Of a stretch of DNA of 64,000 nt, positions 56,505-64,000 are shown one piece after another. Position numbers and translations under genes: made by a program. Origin of the DNA: RYN-230 sp963837335. GTDB taxonomy: Bacteria > Actinomycetota > Actinomycetes > Streptosporangiales > Streptosporangiaceae. A model generated the notes under the pieces. That model was given only the letters and a program-made list of their open reading frames with translations. It made no database searches and was not told the DNA's origin. Each line of letters begins with the position of its first letter. Position 1 is the stretch's first letter. The stretch is from the NCBI GenBank assembly GCA_963837335.1, contig CAWINS010000032.1, positions 62,001 to 126,000 of the forward strand, read 5' to 3'.

Positions 56505-57698
56505 TCAGCCGTAGGGCAGGAAGCAGATACCCGCGTGCCCGCTCTGGCCACCGCAGGTGTCGCTGCCGTCCAGGTTGTCGCTGGCGATCCACAGGCCGGC
56601 GCTGGTGGCCAGCATGCCGTCGGCGCCCAGGCCCCGGGCCCGGCTGTAATATCCGGCGGAGCCTGCTGAGTTGACGTACAGCCGCCCGTTCGCGGGGTCC
56701 AGGCCCTCCAGGCCGGGCGCGTTGTAGCCGCCGGCGCCGAGACCGTTACACCCGTTGCCGTTCATCGAATAGCGCTCGTGGCCGCCGAAGTAGACGGCGT
56801 GGCTGTCGGCCGCAGCCGAGTACAGCGAATCACAGCCGGTGTAGTTGATCCACCTGTGCCTGACTGAGGCCCGCGTAGACGGGTACGCCAGCGCGGCATC
56901 ACACGGTCCCGAGCGCGCACCGCTATTGCTGCCGCCGACGTTGTGAAAGCCGGTCGTGGCGACGTAGACGGTGGAGTCATCCGGCGACCAGGCCGCCGAG
57001 CGGGCCCAGAACGACTCGGTACACGCGACGTTGAAGTCCGGCGAGGTCCAGGCGGTCACGCTGGCCCTCGAGCCCCCCACGTTCAGCATGAACATCTGGC
57101 GCCGGTTAACGCCGCCTACCCGGCTGAATACGCCTTCGACCAGGTCGCGGGTGCCGCCGTGGCTGACCTGCTGGTTAAAGACCTGGCTGCCCGAGATGGA
57201 CAGCCTCAGGAAGCCGTCGCCCCGGCCGTTACGCGAGTTCAGGCTGATCATGCGGGCGGTGCTGGCCCCGTTGATGGACGTGAACTTGCCGCCCGTCAGC
57301 AGATGGCCCCCGACCTTGGCCAGGGTGTTCACCGTGCCGTTGGCGCTGTGCGCGAAACCAGTGAGCACGTTGCCCGTCCTGACGCTGATCTCGGCGATGT
57401 TGCGCACCCTGGTGCCGTTGACCCGGGAGAAGTTGCCGCCGATGTAGGCGAAGGCGCACTTGCGGCCGCTGAAGGCGATGGAGTTGATCGCGGCCGCACC
57501 GTCCTGGTCGGTCTTGGTGCTGCCGACCACCCTGGGCGCCCACGACGTGACCTGGTACGGAGGGCTCGCGCTGAAGCTGAAGACGTTGCTGCGCGTGTAG
57601 GTCCTGCTGCCCTCCCCCGCGAGCGTAAGCGCCGTCTCTGGATCATCGGGGACGGCGCTTTCTGTTTCTGCGGGGGCAACGCCGGGCCAGGGATACCC
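56505..57698 (-). CDS. beta-propeller-like surface protein, 5' end missing
   Basis: About 398 codons are open from near 57698. Repeats of the type AYIGGNFSRVNGTRVRNIAEISVRTGNVLTGFAH, LLTGGKFTSINGASTARMISLNSRNG and LVEGVFSRVGGVNRRQMFMLNV suggest a seven-bladed or similar propeller, as in secreted actinobacterial proteins. Cysteines late in the sequence could form disulfides. Only GTG 57530 is available as a start, but it would cut into the first blade; upstream the frame stays protein-like (TYTRSNVFSFSASPPYQVTSWAPRVV) to a TAG at 57699-57701 with no start or signal peptide. The 5' end was therefore probably lost at the breakpoint near 57.7 kb. Function unknown. Confidence 0.6.
   Translation of the reverse strand, partial: GYPWPGVAPAETESAVPDDPETALTLAGEGSRTYTRSNVFSFSASPPYQVTSWAPRVVGSTKTDQDGAAAINSIAFSGRKCAFAYIGGNFSRVNGTRVRNIAEISVRTGNVLTGFAHSANGTVNTLAKVGGHLLTGGKFTSINGASTARMISLNSRNGRGDGFLRLSISGSQVFNQQVSHGGTRDLVEGVFSRVGGVNRRQMFMLNVGGSRASVTAWTSPDFNVACTESFWARSAAWSPDDSTVYVATTGFHNVGGSNSGARSGPCDAALAYPSTRASVRHRWINYTGCDSLYSAAADSHAVYFGGHERYSMNGNGCNGLGAGGYNAPGLEGLDPANGRLYVNSAGSAGYYSRARGLGADGMLATSAGLWIASDNLDGSDTCGGQSGHAGICFLPYG
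57627..57671 (+). terminator. terminator-like hairpin near the breakpoint
   Basis: AAGCGCCGTC (57627-57636) pairs perfectly with GACGGCGCTT (57651-57660) across a 14-nt loop and is followed by TCTGTTTCTG. It reads as a plus-strand terminator but no plus-strand gene ends just before it. It lies inside the minus-strand propeller frame. Confidence 0.45.
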
Positions 57699-57701
57699 CT
57701 A

Positions 57702-58058
57702 GACGCTGACAAGGCGGTTGCCGAGGCGGCCGTGGTCCCGTCGCCGGACCCGATGCGGTTCGCGGTGCCCAAGGCGTACGTCACGCTCGCAGCCGGGTTC
57801 GAGCCGTCCGCCGGGACCGCGGTGGCGATCCTCGGTTACGCCCGGCAGCGACTGGCCCCGTACAAGCGGATCAGGCGGCTGGAGTTCAGCGAGCTGCCCA
57901 AAACCATCTCCGGCAAGATCCGCCGGGTGGAACTGCGCGGTCAGGAAACAGAGCGGCTGGGCCCGCCGGGTGCGGCGGGGCCTGGCCCCGCCGCACCCAC
58001 CGGCCCGCGCGGGCACACGGAGTTCTGGGAAGAGGACTTCCCAGAACTGAAGGGTTAG
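57702..58058 (+). pseudogene. C-terminal fragment of an AMP-forming acyl-CoA synthetase
   Basis: About 118 codons match only the C-terminal domain of acetyl/acyl-CoA synthetases: KAVAEAAVVPSPDPMRFAVPKAYVTL, then RQRLAPYKRIRRLEFSELPKTISGKIRRVEL, with the catalytic Lys of the PKTISGKIRR motif. The large N-terminal adenylation domain is absent, and the sequence upstream of about 57705 belongs to another gene on the opposite strand. It cannot be a functional enzyme as it stands. Either the gene was cut by a rearrangement or the assembly joins two loci here. Confidence 0.8.
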
Positions 58059-58568
58059 CAGCCCCCTCCGCCGCTCACCCTCCTGTCCGCGCCAGCCACA
58101 ATCCTCTGGACAGACCCGGTCGCCCGGTTGAGGAGACGCCCCTGCGCTCTCCTGCCGGGGACAGGCGCCATCAGGTTTCGGGCACAAAAAAACCGGCTCC
58201 TGGCTTCGCAAACCACCCGCGATGCGTGGTTATGGCCGCCAGGGTCCGGAGCAGCCGGAGTCAGGCTACGCGCCCGGAGCCTTGATGTACAGGGCTCCCC
58301 CTGGTCACCGGCGGTGCGGCCAGGCGCCCGCCGCATTCGCGACCGCCGCCCAGGCCGCCGCGGTGCGGTGTGCGCACACCCGCCGTCCGGGCGCCCGGCA
58401 GCATCCTGACGGCGTAACGTGGTGAAAACGCCCGGAGGTCCGGGCCTGGAAGGACGCCGAATCCGGCCCCAGCTGACGCTTTCCTTCCCCAGGCGAAGGA
58501 GTCAGCCGTGATCGGTGGCCGCGGGACCACGGGCGCGTGCCGTCCCGGCCCGGGATCGGACAGCTGAC
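58059..58568. other. 510-bp non-coding region
   Basis: No supported gene. It contains a run of seven A at 58186-58192 and a 14-bp perfect palindrome GGTGTGCGCACACC (58367-58380). Near the end AAGGAG precedes GTG 58508, which opens a 19-codon frame ending at TGA 58565-58567, one base before the GAF-ANTAR ATG. That may be a leader peptide or the effect of an indel at the true start. Confidence 0.4.
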
Positions 58569-59261
58569 ATGCCCGGCGACAGGCTGCGCAGGATACTGGC
58601 CGAGCTGTCCGACGGGGAAGCCATGTGGCCGGCCGCCCGGCTGTGCGCTGTGGGCCCGCAGATCACCGGGATGAAAGGCGCGGGGGTCATGCTCATGTCC
58701 GACGACCTTCCCCGCGGGTCGCTGTGCAGCAGCGACGAGGTCAGCCAGCTCATCGAGGAGTTGCAGTACACGCTGGGAGAGGGCCCCTGCGTGGACGCCT
58801 ATCAACGGGACACGATCGTGAGCGAGCCCGATCTGGCGGACCCGCAGACGCGCCGGTGGTTCGCGTTCACCCCGCCCGTGCTGCAGGCGGGCGTGCGGGC
58901 GGTGTTCGGATTTCCGCTGCGGGTCGGCACGGTCCGCCTCGGGGCGCTCGACCTCTACCGCGACCGCCCCGGCGAGCTCAGCTCCGACCAGCACGCCGAC
59001 GCGCTCGTGCTGGCGGAGGTGACCGCCCGCTGGGTGCTGGACGCCCAGGCCGGGGCGCCGTCCGGCGTGGTGGCCGAGCAGCTGGAGGCCGGCGCCGACT
59101 TCCACTTCGCCGTGCACAACGCGGCAGGAATAGTCTCGGTTCAGGAAGGTATCAGCGTGACCGACGCACTCATCCGCCTGCGGGCGTTCGCCTACAGCCA
59201 CGACCGGCTGCTCGATGACGTGGCCCAGGACGTCATCGCCCGCAGGCTCCGGCTCGGATGA
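58569..59261 (+). CDS. GAF-ANTAR regulator (second)
   Basis: 230 residues from ATG 58569. GAF domain: GVMLMSDDLPRGSLCSSDEVSQLIEELQYTLGEGPCVDAYQRDTIV, GVRAVFGFPLRVGTVRLGALDLYRDRPG. C-terminal ANTAR: AAGIVSVQEGISVTDALIRLRAFAYSHDRLLDDVAQDVIARRL. The GEGPCVDAY motif is common to this actinobacterial class. It would bind RNA hairpins and allow readthrough in response to an unknown signal. The start is uncertain, because a stronger ribosome site lies before an out-of-frame GTG at 58508. A related gene follows 52 bp downstream. Confidence 0.87.
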   Translation: MPGDRLRRILAELSDGEAMWPAARLCAVGPQITGMKGAGVMLMSDDLPRGSLCSSDEVSQLIEELQYTLGEGPCVDAYQRDTIVSEPDLADPQTRRWFAFTPPVLQAGVRAVFGFPLRVGTVRLGALDLYRDRPGELSSDQHADALVLAEVTARWVLDAQAGAPSGVVAEQLEAGADFHFAVHNAAGIVSVQEGISVTDALIRLRAFAYSHDRLLDDVAQDVIARRLRLG

Positions 59262-59313
59262 AGCGGCCCGCCCGCCCCCGCCCGGAGGCGCCGCTCAGAA
59301 GGGAGGGCTGGGG

Positions 59314-60042
59314 ATGACCCGGGAAGCCGACGTGGTCCGTTCTCTGGTCGAGATGGCCGACACCCTGGTGGACGACTATGACGTCGTCGATCTGCTGACC
59401 GGGCTCACGGACCGGTGTGTCACCCTGCTCGGCGTCTCCGCCGCCGGGGTGATGCTGGCCTCCCCCTCGGGCAGCCTGGGCCTGGTGGCCTCGTCCAGCG
59501 AGGCGATGCGCCTGCTGGAACTGTTCGAGCTCCAGGAGCAGGAAGGTCCGTGCCTGGACGCCTTCCGCAGCGGCGGGCGGGTCGACCAGGAGGACCTCCG
59601 GGCAGGGTCCGGCCGCTGGCCGCTGTTCTCCGCCGCGGCTGTCCGCGCCGGTTTCCAGTCGGCGGTCGCGCTGCCGCTGCGGCTGCGGGAGGTGACTCTC
59701 GGCGCCCTTAATCTGCTCAGCACGACCCGCTCCCCGATCGGGGAGGCGGACGTGATCGTCGCCCGCGGCTTCGCTGACCTCGCCGCGCTCAGCATCCTCC
59801 AGCACCGGGCCAGCGCCGAGGCACAGCGCCTGAACGAGCAACTGTCCGCCGCGCTGACCAGCCGCGTCGTCATCGAGCAGGCCAAAGGAGTGATCTCCGA
59901 ACGGGCGGGCATCGACCTGGCTGAGGCGTTCGCCCGGCTGCGCGGCTACGCCCGCAACGCGAACCTGCCCCTCACCGACGTCGCCCGGGCCGCCGTGGAC
60001 GGCACCCTCGACCCGCGCGCCTGGACGTCGGCCAGAGGCTGA
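59314..60042 (+). CDS. GAF-ANTAR regulator (third)
   Basis: 242 residues from ATG 59314, after GAAGGGAGG. GAF domain with GVSAAGVMLASPSGSLGLVASSSEAMRLLELFELQEQEGPCLDAFRSG and VALPLRLREVTLGALNLLSTTRSP; ANTAR domain with LTSRVVIEQAKGVISERAGIDLAEAFARLRGYARNANLPLTDVARAAVDG. It is in the same direction as, and 52 bp after, the second copy, so the two are likely co-transcribed and may form heterodimers through the ANTAR helices (inference). It ends 2 bp before the convergent permease gene. Confidence 0.9.
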   Translation: MTREADVVRSLVEMADTLVDDYDVVDLLTGLTDRCVTLLGVSAAGVMLASPSGSLGLVASSSEAMRLLELFELQEQEGPCLDAFRSGGRVDQEDLRAGSGRWPLFSAAAVRAGFQSAVALPLRLREVTLGALNLLSTTRSPIGEADVIVARGFADLAALSILQHRASAEAQRLNEQLSAALTSRVVIEQAKGVISERAGIDLAEAFARLRGYARNANLPLTDVARAAVDGTLDPRAWTSARG

Positions 60043-60043
60043 T

Positions 60044-60973
60044 TCAGCTGGTGACGTCGGCGCTGGTGAAGCGGGCCCAGGCGAGCGAGCCGAAGATCAC
60101 GATGTAGGCCGCGAACGACAGCAGCCCGTGCAGCAGGCTGGTCGTGTCGACCGGCACGCGCAGCAGCGAGTCGAAGGACAGCCAGAAGTGCGTGGGCAGG
60201 TACGGGTGGATCACCGCGAACTGGGCCACGTTGTCGGCTACCTCACTGGCCACCGCGAGGACCAGGACGGCGGCGATCGCGCCGATCGGGTGCTCGGTCA
60301 GGGTCGAGATGGCCAGCCCGATCGCGGCCAGCGCGGCCATCCCCGCGGCCACGTACAGCGTGACGAACAGCAGCCGGAGCAGGCCATCCGCGAGGGACAC
60401 GGTCGTCCCGGACAGCAGCGTCACCGGCCCGATCGGGAACAGGATCGCGCCCATGATCAGCGACACCGCCGACACCAGCAGGCACGCCGCCAGCCCGAAG
60501 ATGACCACGGCCACGTACTTGACGGACAGCAGCCGGGTCCGGCCGGCCGGCACGGTGAGCAGGTAGCGCAGCGTCCCGAGGCCCGCCTCGCCGGCGATCG
60601 AGTCCCCGGACACCACCGCCATCACCAGGGGCAGCACCAGGGTGAGCAGGATGGTCAGGGCCAGGAAGGACAGGAACACCCCGTTCCCGGCGAGCTCGGC
60701 GAAGAAGGACGCGCCCGGCCCGTCACCGCCGCCGCCACCGCCGCCATGCGGCATGGATATCCGCAGCCCGATGCCCAGGATCACCGGCAGCACCACGAGC
60801 ACGCCGAGCAGGGCCAGGTTGCGCCAGCGCCGGAACATCAGGCGCAGCTCGCTGCCCAGCAAGCGGAGCCAGGTGAGGACGCCATTGCGCGGCCGGGCGT
60901 GCCTGGCCAGGGCCGCGCCGCCGGCGCTCGCCGGGGCGCCGTCGCGGGGAGCGGACAGCTCAGCCGTCGACAT
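60044..60973 (-). CDS. ABC-2-type transporter permease
   Basis: 309 residues from ATG 60973. A cytoplasmic N-terminus of about 45 residues precedes six predicted membrane helices (ALLGVLVVLPVILGIGL, FLSFLALTILLTLVLPLVMAVVSG and four more). SIAGEAGLGTLRYLLTVPAGRTRLLSVKYV is the characteristic ABC-2 loop after helix 2. A glycine run (HGGGGGGGDGPG) lies in the first external loop. It overlaps the ATPase gene by 14 bp. An exporter is likely; substrate unknown. Confidence 0.9.
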   Translation of the reverse strand: MSTAELSAPRDGAPASAGGAALARHARPRNGVLTWLRLLGSELRLMFRRWRNLALLGVLVVLPVILGIGLRISMPHGGGGGGGDGPGASFFAELAGNGVFLSFLALTILLTLVLPLVMAVVSGDSIAGEAGLGTLRYLLTVPAGRTRLLSVKYVAVVIFGLAACLLVSAVSLIMGAILFPIGPVTLLSGTTVSLADGLLRLLFVTLYVAAGMAALAAIGLAISTLTEHPIGAIAAVLVLAVASEVADNVAQFAVIHPYLPTHFWLSFDSLLRVPVDTTSLLHGLLSFAAYIVIFGSLAWARFTSADVTS

Positions 60974-62042
60974 CGAATCCCTCCCCGGTGAGTCCGACGA
61001 ACAGTTCCTCGAGGCTCGGCCGCGGCGTGTCCAGGCCGGCCACCGGGACGCCGGCGTAGACCAGCTCACGGCAGATCTGCTCCGGCGCCTGGTCGCCCAG
61101 CGTCGCGGACGCCTCCCCATCGGCGGCCGCCACATCGGCCAGCCCCAGCTTGCCGAGGACCTCCGCGGCCCGGGTGGGGTCCGTCGTGGTGACCCGGATC
61201 CGGGCCGCGCCGCGGGCCCGCAGCTCCTCCAGCGGTCCCTGGAAGACCAGCCGGCCGGTCCGCATGACGCCCACCTGGGTGCAGATCTGCTCGACCTCGG
61301 CGAGCAGGTGCGAGGAGACCAGGACGGTGATGCCGTCGGTGGCGATCTCGCGGATCAGCCCGCGCACCTCGCGGGTGCCCTGCGGGTCGAGCCCGTTGGT
61401 GGGCTCGTCCAGGATGATCAGCTCCCGCGGCTGGAGCAGGCTGGCCGCGATGGCCAGACGCTGCTTCATGCCGAGGGAGTAGGCCCGGTAGTGCTTCTTT
61501 TTCGCGGCGAGCAGGCCGACCCGCTCCAGCGCCTCGCTGATCCGCGCCTTCGCCGTGCCCGGGTCGGCGGTCCGGTCGGCCGCGTCCACCCGGGCCAGGT
61601 TGTCCCAGCCGGACAGCTGCGGGTAGAACGCGGGCCCCTCGACCAGGGACCCGACCCGGGGCAGCACCTGGACGGTGCCCGCGGGCATCGGCACGCCGAG
61701 CAGCGCATGACTGCCCTGGGTGGGGTAGACCAGGCCGAGCAGCATCCGGATCGTGGTGGTCTTGCCGGACCCGTTAGGGCCGAGGAAGCCGTAGACGCTG
61801 CCCCGGGGCACCAGCATGTCGAGGCCGTCCACCGCCAGCTGGCCACTGCGGAACCGCTTGGTCAGCCCCGCAGTGACGATCGCGGGGGTGGGCTCCGCGG
61901 CGGCGGCCGCCTCCGGGCTGGCGGCCGCTTCCGCGCCGCCGGCCGCTCCCGGGTCGGCGGCCGGCGCCGAGCCGGGGCTCACCTGGGCCGTGCTGACTTG
62001 GCCGGTGCCCACCTGGCCCGTGCTCACAGGACCGGTGCTCAC
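60960..62042 (-). CDS. ABC transporter ATPase with an N-terminal repeat extension
   Basis: 361 residues from GTG 62042. The first 55 or so residues are an unusual extension: VSTGPVSTGQVGTGQVSTAQVSPG repeats, then an Ala/Glu-rich stretch. The ATPase core follows: Walker A GPNGSGKTTTIRMLLGL, signature YSLGMKQRLAIAASLL, Walker B LIILDEPTNGLDPQG, H-loop VLVSSHLL. It closes with a C-terminal domain of the CcmA/DrrA type. The GTG overlaps the stop of the upstream gene as GTGA. It partners with the permease at 60044 in an ABC-2 exporter. Confidence 0.92.
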   Translation of the reverse strand: MSTGPVSTGQVGTGQVSTAQVSPGSAPAADPGAAGGAEAAASPEAAAAAEPTPAIVTAGLTKRFRSGQLAVDGLDMLVPRGSVYGFLGPNGSGKTTTIRMLLGLVYPTQGSHALLGVPMPAGTVQVLPRVGSLVEGPAFYPQLSGWDNLARVDAADRTADPGTAKARISEALERVGLLAAKKKHYRAYSLGMKQRLAIAASLLQPRELIILDEPTNGLDPQGTREVRGLIREIATDGITVLVSSHLLAEVEQICTQVGVMRTGRLVFQGPLEELRARGAARIRVTTTDPTRAAEVLGKLGLADVAAADGEASATLGDQAPEQICRELVYAGVPVAGLDTPRPSLEELFVGLTGEGFDVDG

Positions 62043-63223
62043 TTGATCTGGGCCGCGGCGCTTTCCAGGACCGCCGGCGTCACCGCCCCGACGAGCACAT
62101 GGCCGTCGCTGGTCATCAGCACCGACACCAGGCTGGTGTGCAGCAGCTTGCCGCTGCCCCACGCCCCGTGCACCGGGGTGGCCGTCTTCAGCAGCGCGGC
62201 GGCGACCGCGGCGTCCTCACCGCCACCGCCGGCCGGGCTGCCCGCCGCCGACTGCGCAGCCTGGCCGGCCACGCTCGACGCGCCGCCCGTGCCCATCACG
62301 CCAGCCAGCGCGGACGCGGGGAGCACCGCGACGGAGAGCCAGTCCTTGCCGATCACCTGGGGCTCGCCGCTGGCCTTCTTATCCTTGGCCGACGTCGGTC
62401 CGGTGGAGTCGGCGGGCGGGCTGACCACCTTGACCTTGGCGCCGGCCGGAGTGGTGAAGCTGAAGTTGGCCGCGGCCGGCTTGACGAACGAGATCGACGT
62501 GTAGCCGACCTGGAAGGCCGGGCTGGCCGCGCCCTTGGCGAACACCTGGACCCGCAGCGGCACGTTCTTGGTCGCGTCGATAGCGATGGCGATCCGGCCA
62601 ATCAGTGAGCCGCTGGCCTTGGGTGACAGGACCAGCTGGTAGGCGGGCTGGCCGGCCACCGTCACGTTGCGCTCGACGCTCACCCGGGTGCTCGGCCCGA
62701 CCGCCTTGAGCGCCTGGCTGGCCGCCTGCTGCGGGGTGTGCGGCAACTGCGACGGCATCGGCGCCGGGTGCCTGGCGGCCTGGCCGTCCCTGGCCGGCAG
62801 CTGCATCCGGGTGACCGTGTTCGAGCTGCTCTGCCAGACCCAGACCTGGCGGCCGCTGCGGATCAGGTCGGTTTCCGACATCTGCACCGGCACTGCGAGC
62901 CGGATATGCGTGGGGTCGGCGTACCAGACCTTGATCGTGTGTGACCCGGCCAGCAGCGCCGTGGCGGAATTCGGGTCGGCCGAGCCCGGCAGCTGGGGAA
63001 GGCCGAGCGACGCGGTTTCCACCACGGTCCCGGTCAGCGCGGGCAGCGGCGCGTCCCGGCCGGCCACCGACGCGAGCAGCTGCGCGGGAGTGCGAACCGG
63101 CAGCTCAGGAGAGGCCTGGGCGGTGCTGATCATGGTACCGGCGGTCAGCGCACCCGCGAGGGCGACAGCGCCAGCGGGTATCGCCCACCTCGCGCGCCGG
63201 GACATCGTCGGCAGCGTATTCAT
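62039..63223 (-). CDS. secreted LolA-like/DUF2092 protein
   Basis: 394 residues from ATG 63223 (GTG 63226 also possible, with GAGG upstream). The signal peptide is ARWAIPAGAVALAGALTAGTMISTAQA. The mature part has the lipoprotein-carrier pattern (TPAQLLASVAGRD, HTIKVWYADPTHIRLAVPVQMSETDLIRSGRQVWVWQSSSNTVTRMQLP, QPAYQLVLSPKASGSLIGRIAIAID, PLRVQVFAKGAASPAFQVGYTSI). In actinomycetes such proteins lie beside ABC-2 exporters and two-component systems, exactly as here, and may bind hydrophobic ligands outside the membrane. It has no lipobox Cys. It is first gene of the operon. Confidence 0.85.
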   Translation of the reverse strand: MNTLPTMSRRARWAIPAGAVALAGALTAGTMISTAQASPELPVRTPAQLLASVAGRDAPLPALTGTVVETASLGLPQLPGSADPNSATALLAGSHTIKVWYADPTHIRLAVPVQMSETDLIRSGRQVWVWQSSSNTVTRMQLPARDGQAARHPAPMPSQLPHTPQQAASQALKAVGPSTRVSVERNVTVAGQPAYQLVLSPKASGSLIGRIAIAIDATKNVPLRVQVFAKGAASPAFQVGYTSISFVKPAAANFSFTTPAGAKVKVVSPPADSTGPTSAKDKKASGEPQVIGKDWLSVAVLPASALAGVMGTGGASSVAGQAAQSAAGSPAGGGGEDAAVAAALLKTATPVHGAWGSGKLLHTSLVSVLMTSDGHVLVGAVTPAVLESAAAQIK

Positions 63224-63557
63224 CACTCAACCTCACTCGCCCCCGTGCGGGTCGACCGCACGGGCTCGTCCCATTGACCGCGGTGGCCCGGTACGAACCG
63301 GGCCGTGCGCGGCCCCGTGGACCGCAGCCGCCTTGATCCGGCGGCCCGGCCCAGCTGGCCCCGTATGGGCCCGACCGCCCGGCTCCCCGGCCGGCCTGGG
63401 CCCTGCCATTCACCATCTTGCCGCACCCTGCCTGAGCGGATCCTGTGAGCGCGACCCGGACGGGCTAGCGAGCCCGGGCGGCGGCTGGTGCGGGCGTGGC
63501 TGGGTCACGCGAACTCCTGAACCGAGCACTGAGGGGATTCCGGGTAGCCTCGGGGCC
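63224..63557. promoter_or_regulatory. divergent control region with two perfect hairpins
   Basis: The 334 bp between the LolA-like gene and the response regulator contain CCCGTGCGG/CCGCACGGG (63242-63250 and 63256-63264, 5-nt loop) and GGCCCGGT/ACCGGGCC (63286-63293 and 63298-63305, 4-nt loop). Both could be leader structures of the minus-strand operon or binding sites for the divergent regulator. No clear -10/-35 pair is visible. Confidence 0.45.
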
Positions 63558-64000
63558 GTGCGGGTGCTCGTCGTGGAAGACGAACGAAGGCTGGCCGCCG
63601 CCGTCCGGCGCGGCCTGGCCGCCGAGGGCTTCGCGGTCGACCTGGCCCATAACGGGGAGGACGGCCTGCACGCCGCCCGCGAGGGCGGGTATGACGCCGT
63701 GGTACTGGACCTGATGCTGCCCAAGATCTCCGGGTACCGGGTCTGCCAGCAGCTGCGCGCCGAGGAGAACTGGGTACCGATCCTCATCCTGTCCGCCAAG
63801 GACGGGGAGTACGACCAGGCGGACGGCCTGGATCTGGGCGCCGACGACTACCTGACCAAGCCGTTCTCGTACGTGGTGCTGGCCGCCCGGCTGCGGGCGC
63901 TGCTCCGGCGCGGCGCGATCCCCCGGCCCGCGCAGCTGCGGGCGGGTGACCTGACCCTGGACCCGGCGACCCGGCGGGTCCGGCGCGCGGAGACCGACAT
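63558..64000 (+). CDS. OmpR-family response regulator, cut by the window edge
   Basis: At least 147 residues from GTG 63558. The receiver domain has acidic residues in VLVVEDERRL, the phospho-acceptor Asp in VVLDLMLPKISG, LSAKDG (Thr/Ser position) and Lys in DDYLTKPFSY. The start of the winged-helix OmpR DNA-binding domain follows (LRAGDLTLDPATRRVRR). The sensor kinase is probably just outside the window. Its divergent position next to the LolA-ABC operon suggests that it regulates that exporter. Confidence 0.92.
   Translation, partial: MRVLVVEDERRLAAAVRRGLAAEGFAVDLAHNGEDGLHAAREGGYDAVVLDLMLPKISGYRVCQQLRAEENWVPILILSAKDGEYDQADGLDLGADDYLTKPFSYVVLAARLRALLRRGAIPRPAQLRAGDLTLDPATRRVRRAETD

Noticed and set aside
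1..64000. tRNA, rRNA, CRISPR arrays, insertion sequences and attachment sites
   Set aside because: No T-arm-like GGTTCGAATCC blocks, no regularly spaced repeats with unique spacers, and no transposase or integrase were seen on reading through both strands.

Overview
The window is about 64 kb of very GC-rich DNA with GTG/TTG starts, AAGGAGG-type ribosome binding sites and tightly overlapping genes. Together with DUF3052, SigE-type sigma, GAF-ANTAR, DevR/DevS-like and Rv1733c-like proteins and a fused CydDC exporter, this points to an actinomycete (Actinomycetota). The genus cannot be fixed from the sequence alone. At least 17 genes carry apparent single-base frameshifts, mostly in G or C runs. 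Most look like consensus errors rather than decay, so I annotate the reconstructed genes across the breaks.

Region 1 (1-16263) is an L-arabinose and arabino-oligosaccharide locus. It holds a GH127 beta-L-arabinofuranosidase divergent from a LacI regulator; a LacI-araB-araD-araA operon ending in a 24-bp hairpin; and a LacI-GH51 arabinofuranosidase-ABC importer operon (lipoprotein, two permeases, ATPase). Three LacI-type palindromes with a central ACGT or AACGTT core lie at the promoters. Region 2 (16326-23729) holds small conserved proteins, a universal stress protein, a DevR/DevS-like two-component pair, an Rv1733c-like membrane protein and a GAF-ANTAR regulator. The response regulator has a codon usage strikingly unlike everything around it.

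Region 3 (23820-36637) has a MarR regulator convergent with a fused cydDC, a Ser/Thr kinase, and an acetyl-phosphate module. In that module a GNAT/acyl-CoA synthetase fusion is followed by phosphoketolase, acetate kinase and a second stress protein. AraD makes xylulose-5-phosphate, the phosphoketolase substrate, so regions 1 and 3 could be linked metabolically. Region 4 (36794-47125) holds an MFS exporter with its TetR regulator, an AlkB-like dioxygenase, a secreted GH3 glycosidase, a PPOX-type flavoprotein, uracil-DNA glycosylase, pirin, and a SigE-type sigma factor with a membrane partner.

Region 5 (47148-58058, mainly minus strand) contains FtsH, then the most unusual element of the window: a translationally coupled pair of a TIR-TM-WD40 protein and a SLOG-plus-transmembrane (SLATT-like) protein. 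It resembles a nucleotide-signal immune module of the Thoeris type but with a different architecture. A DinG-type helicase lies upstream. Near 57.7 kb a beta-propeller gene lacking its 5' end abuts an acyl-CoA synthetase lacking its 5' part, which marks a rearrangement or assembly breakpoint. Region 6 (58569-64000) has two more GAF-ANTAR proteins, a minus-strand operon of LolA-like secreted protein, ABC ATPase and ABC permease, and a divergent OmpR-type response regulator cut by the window edge.
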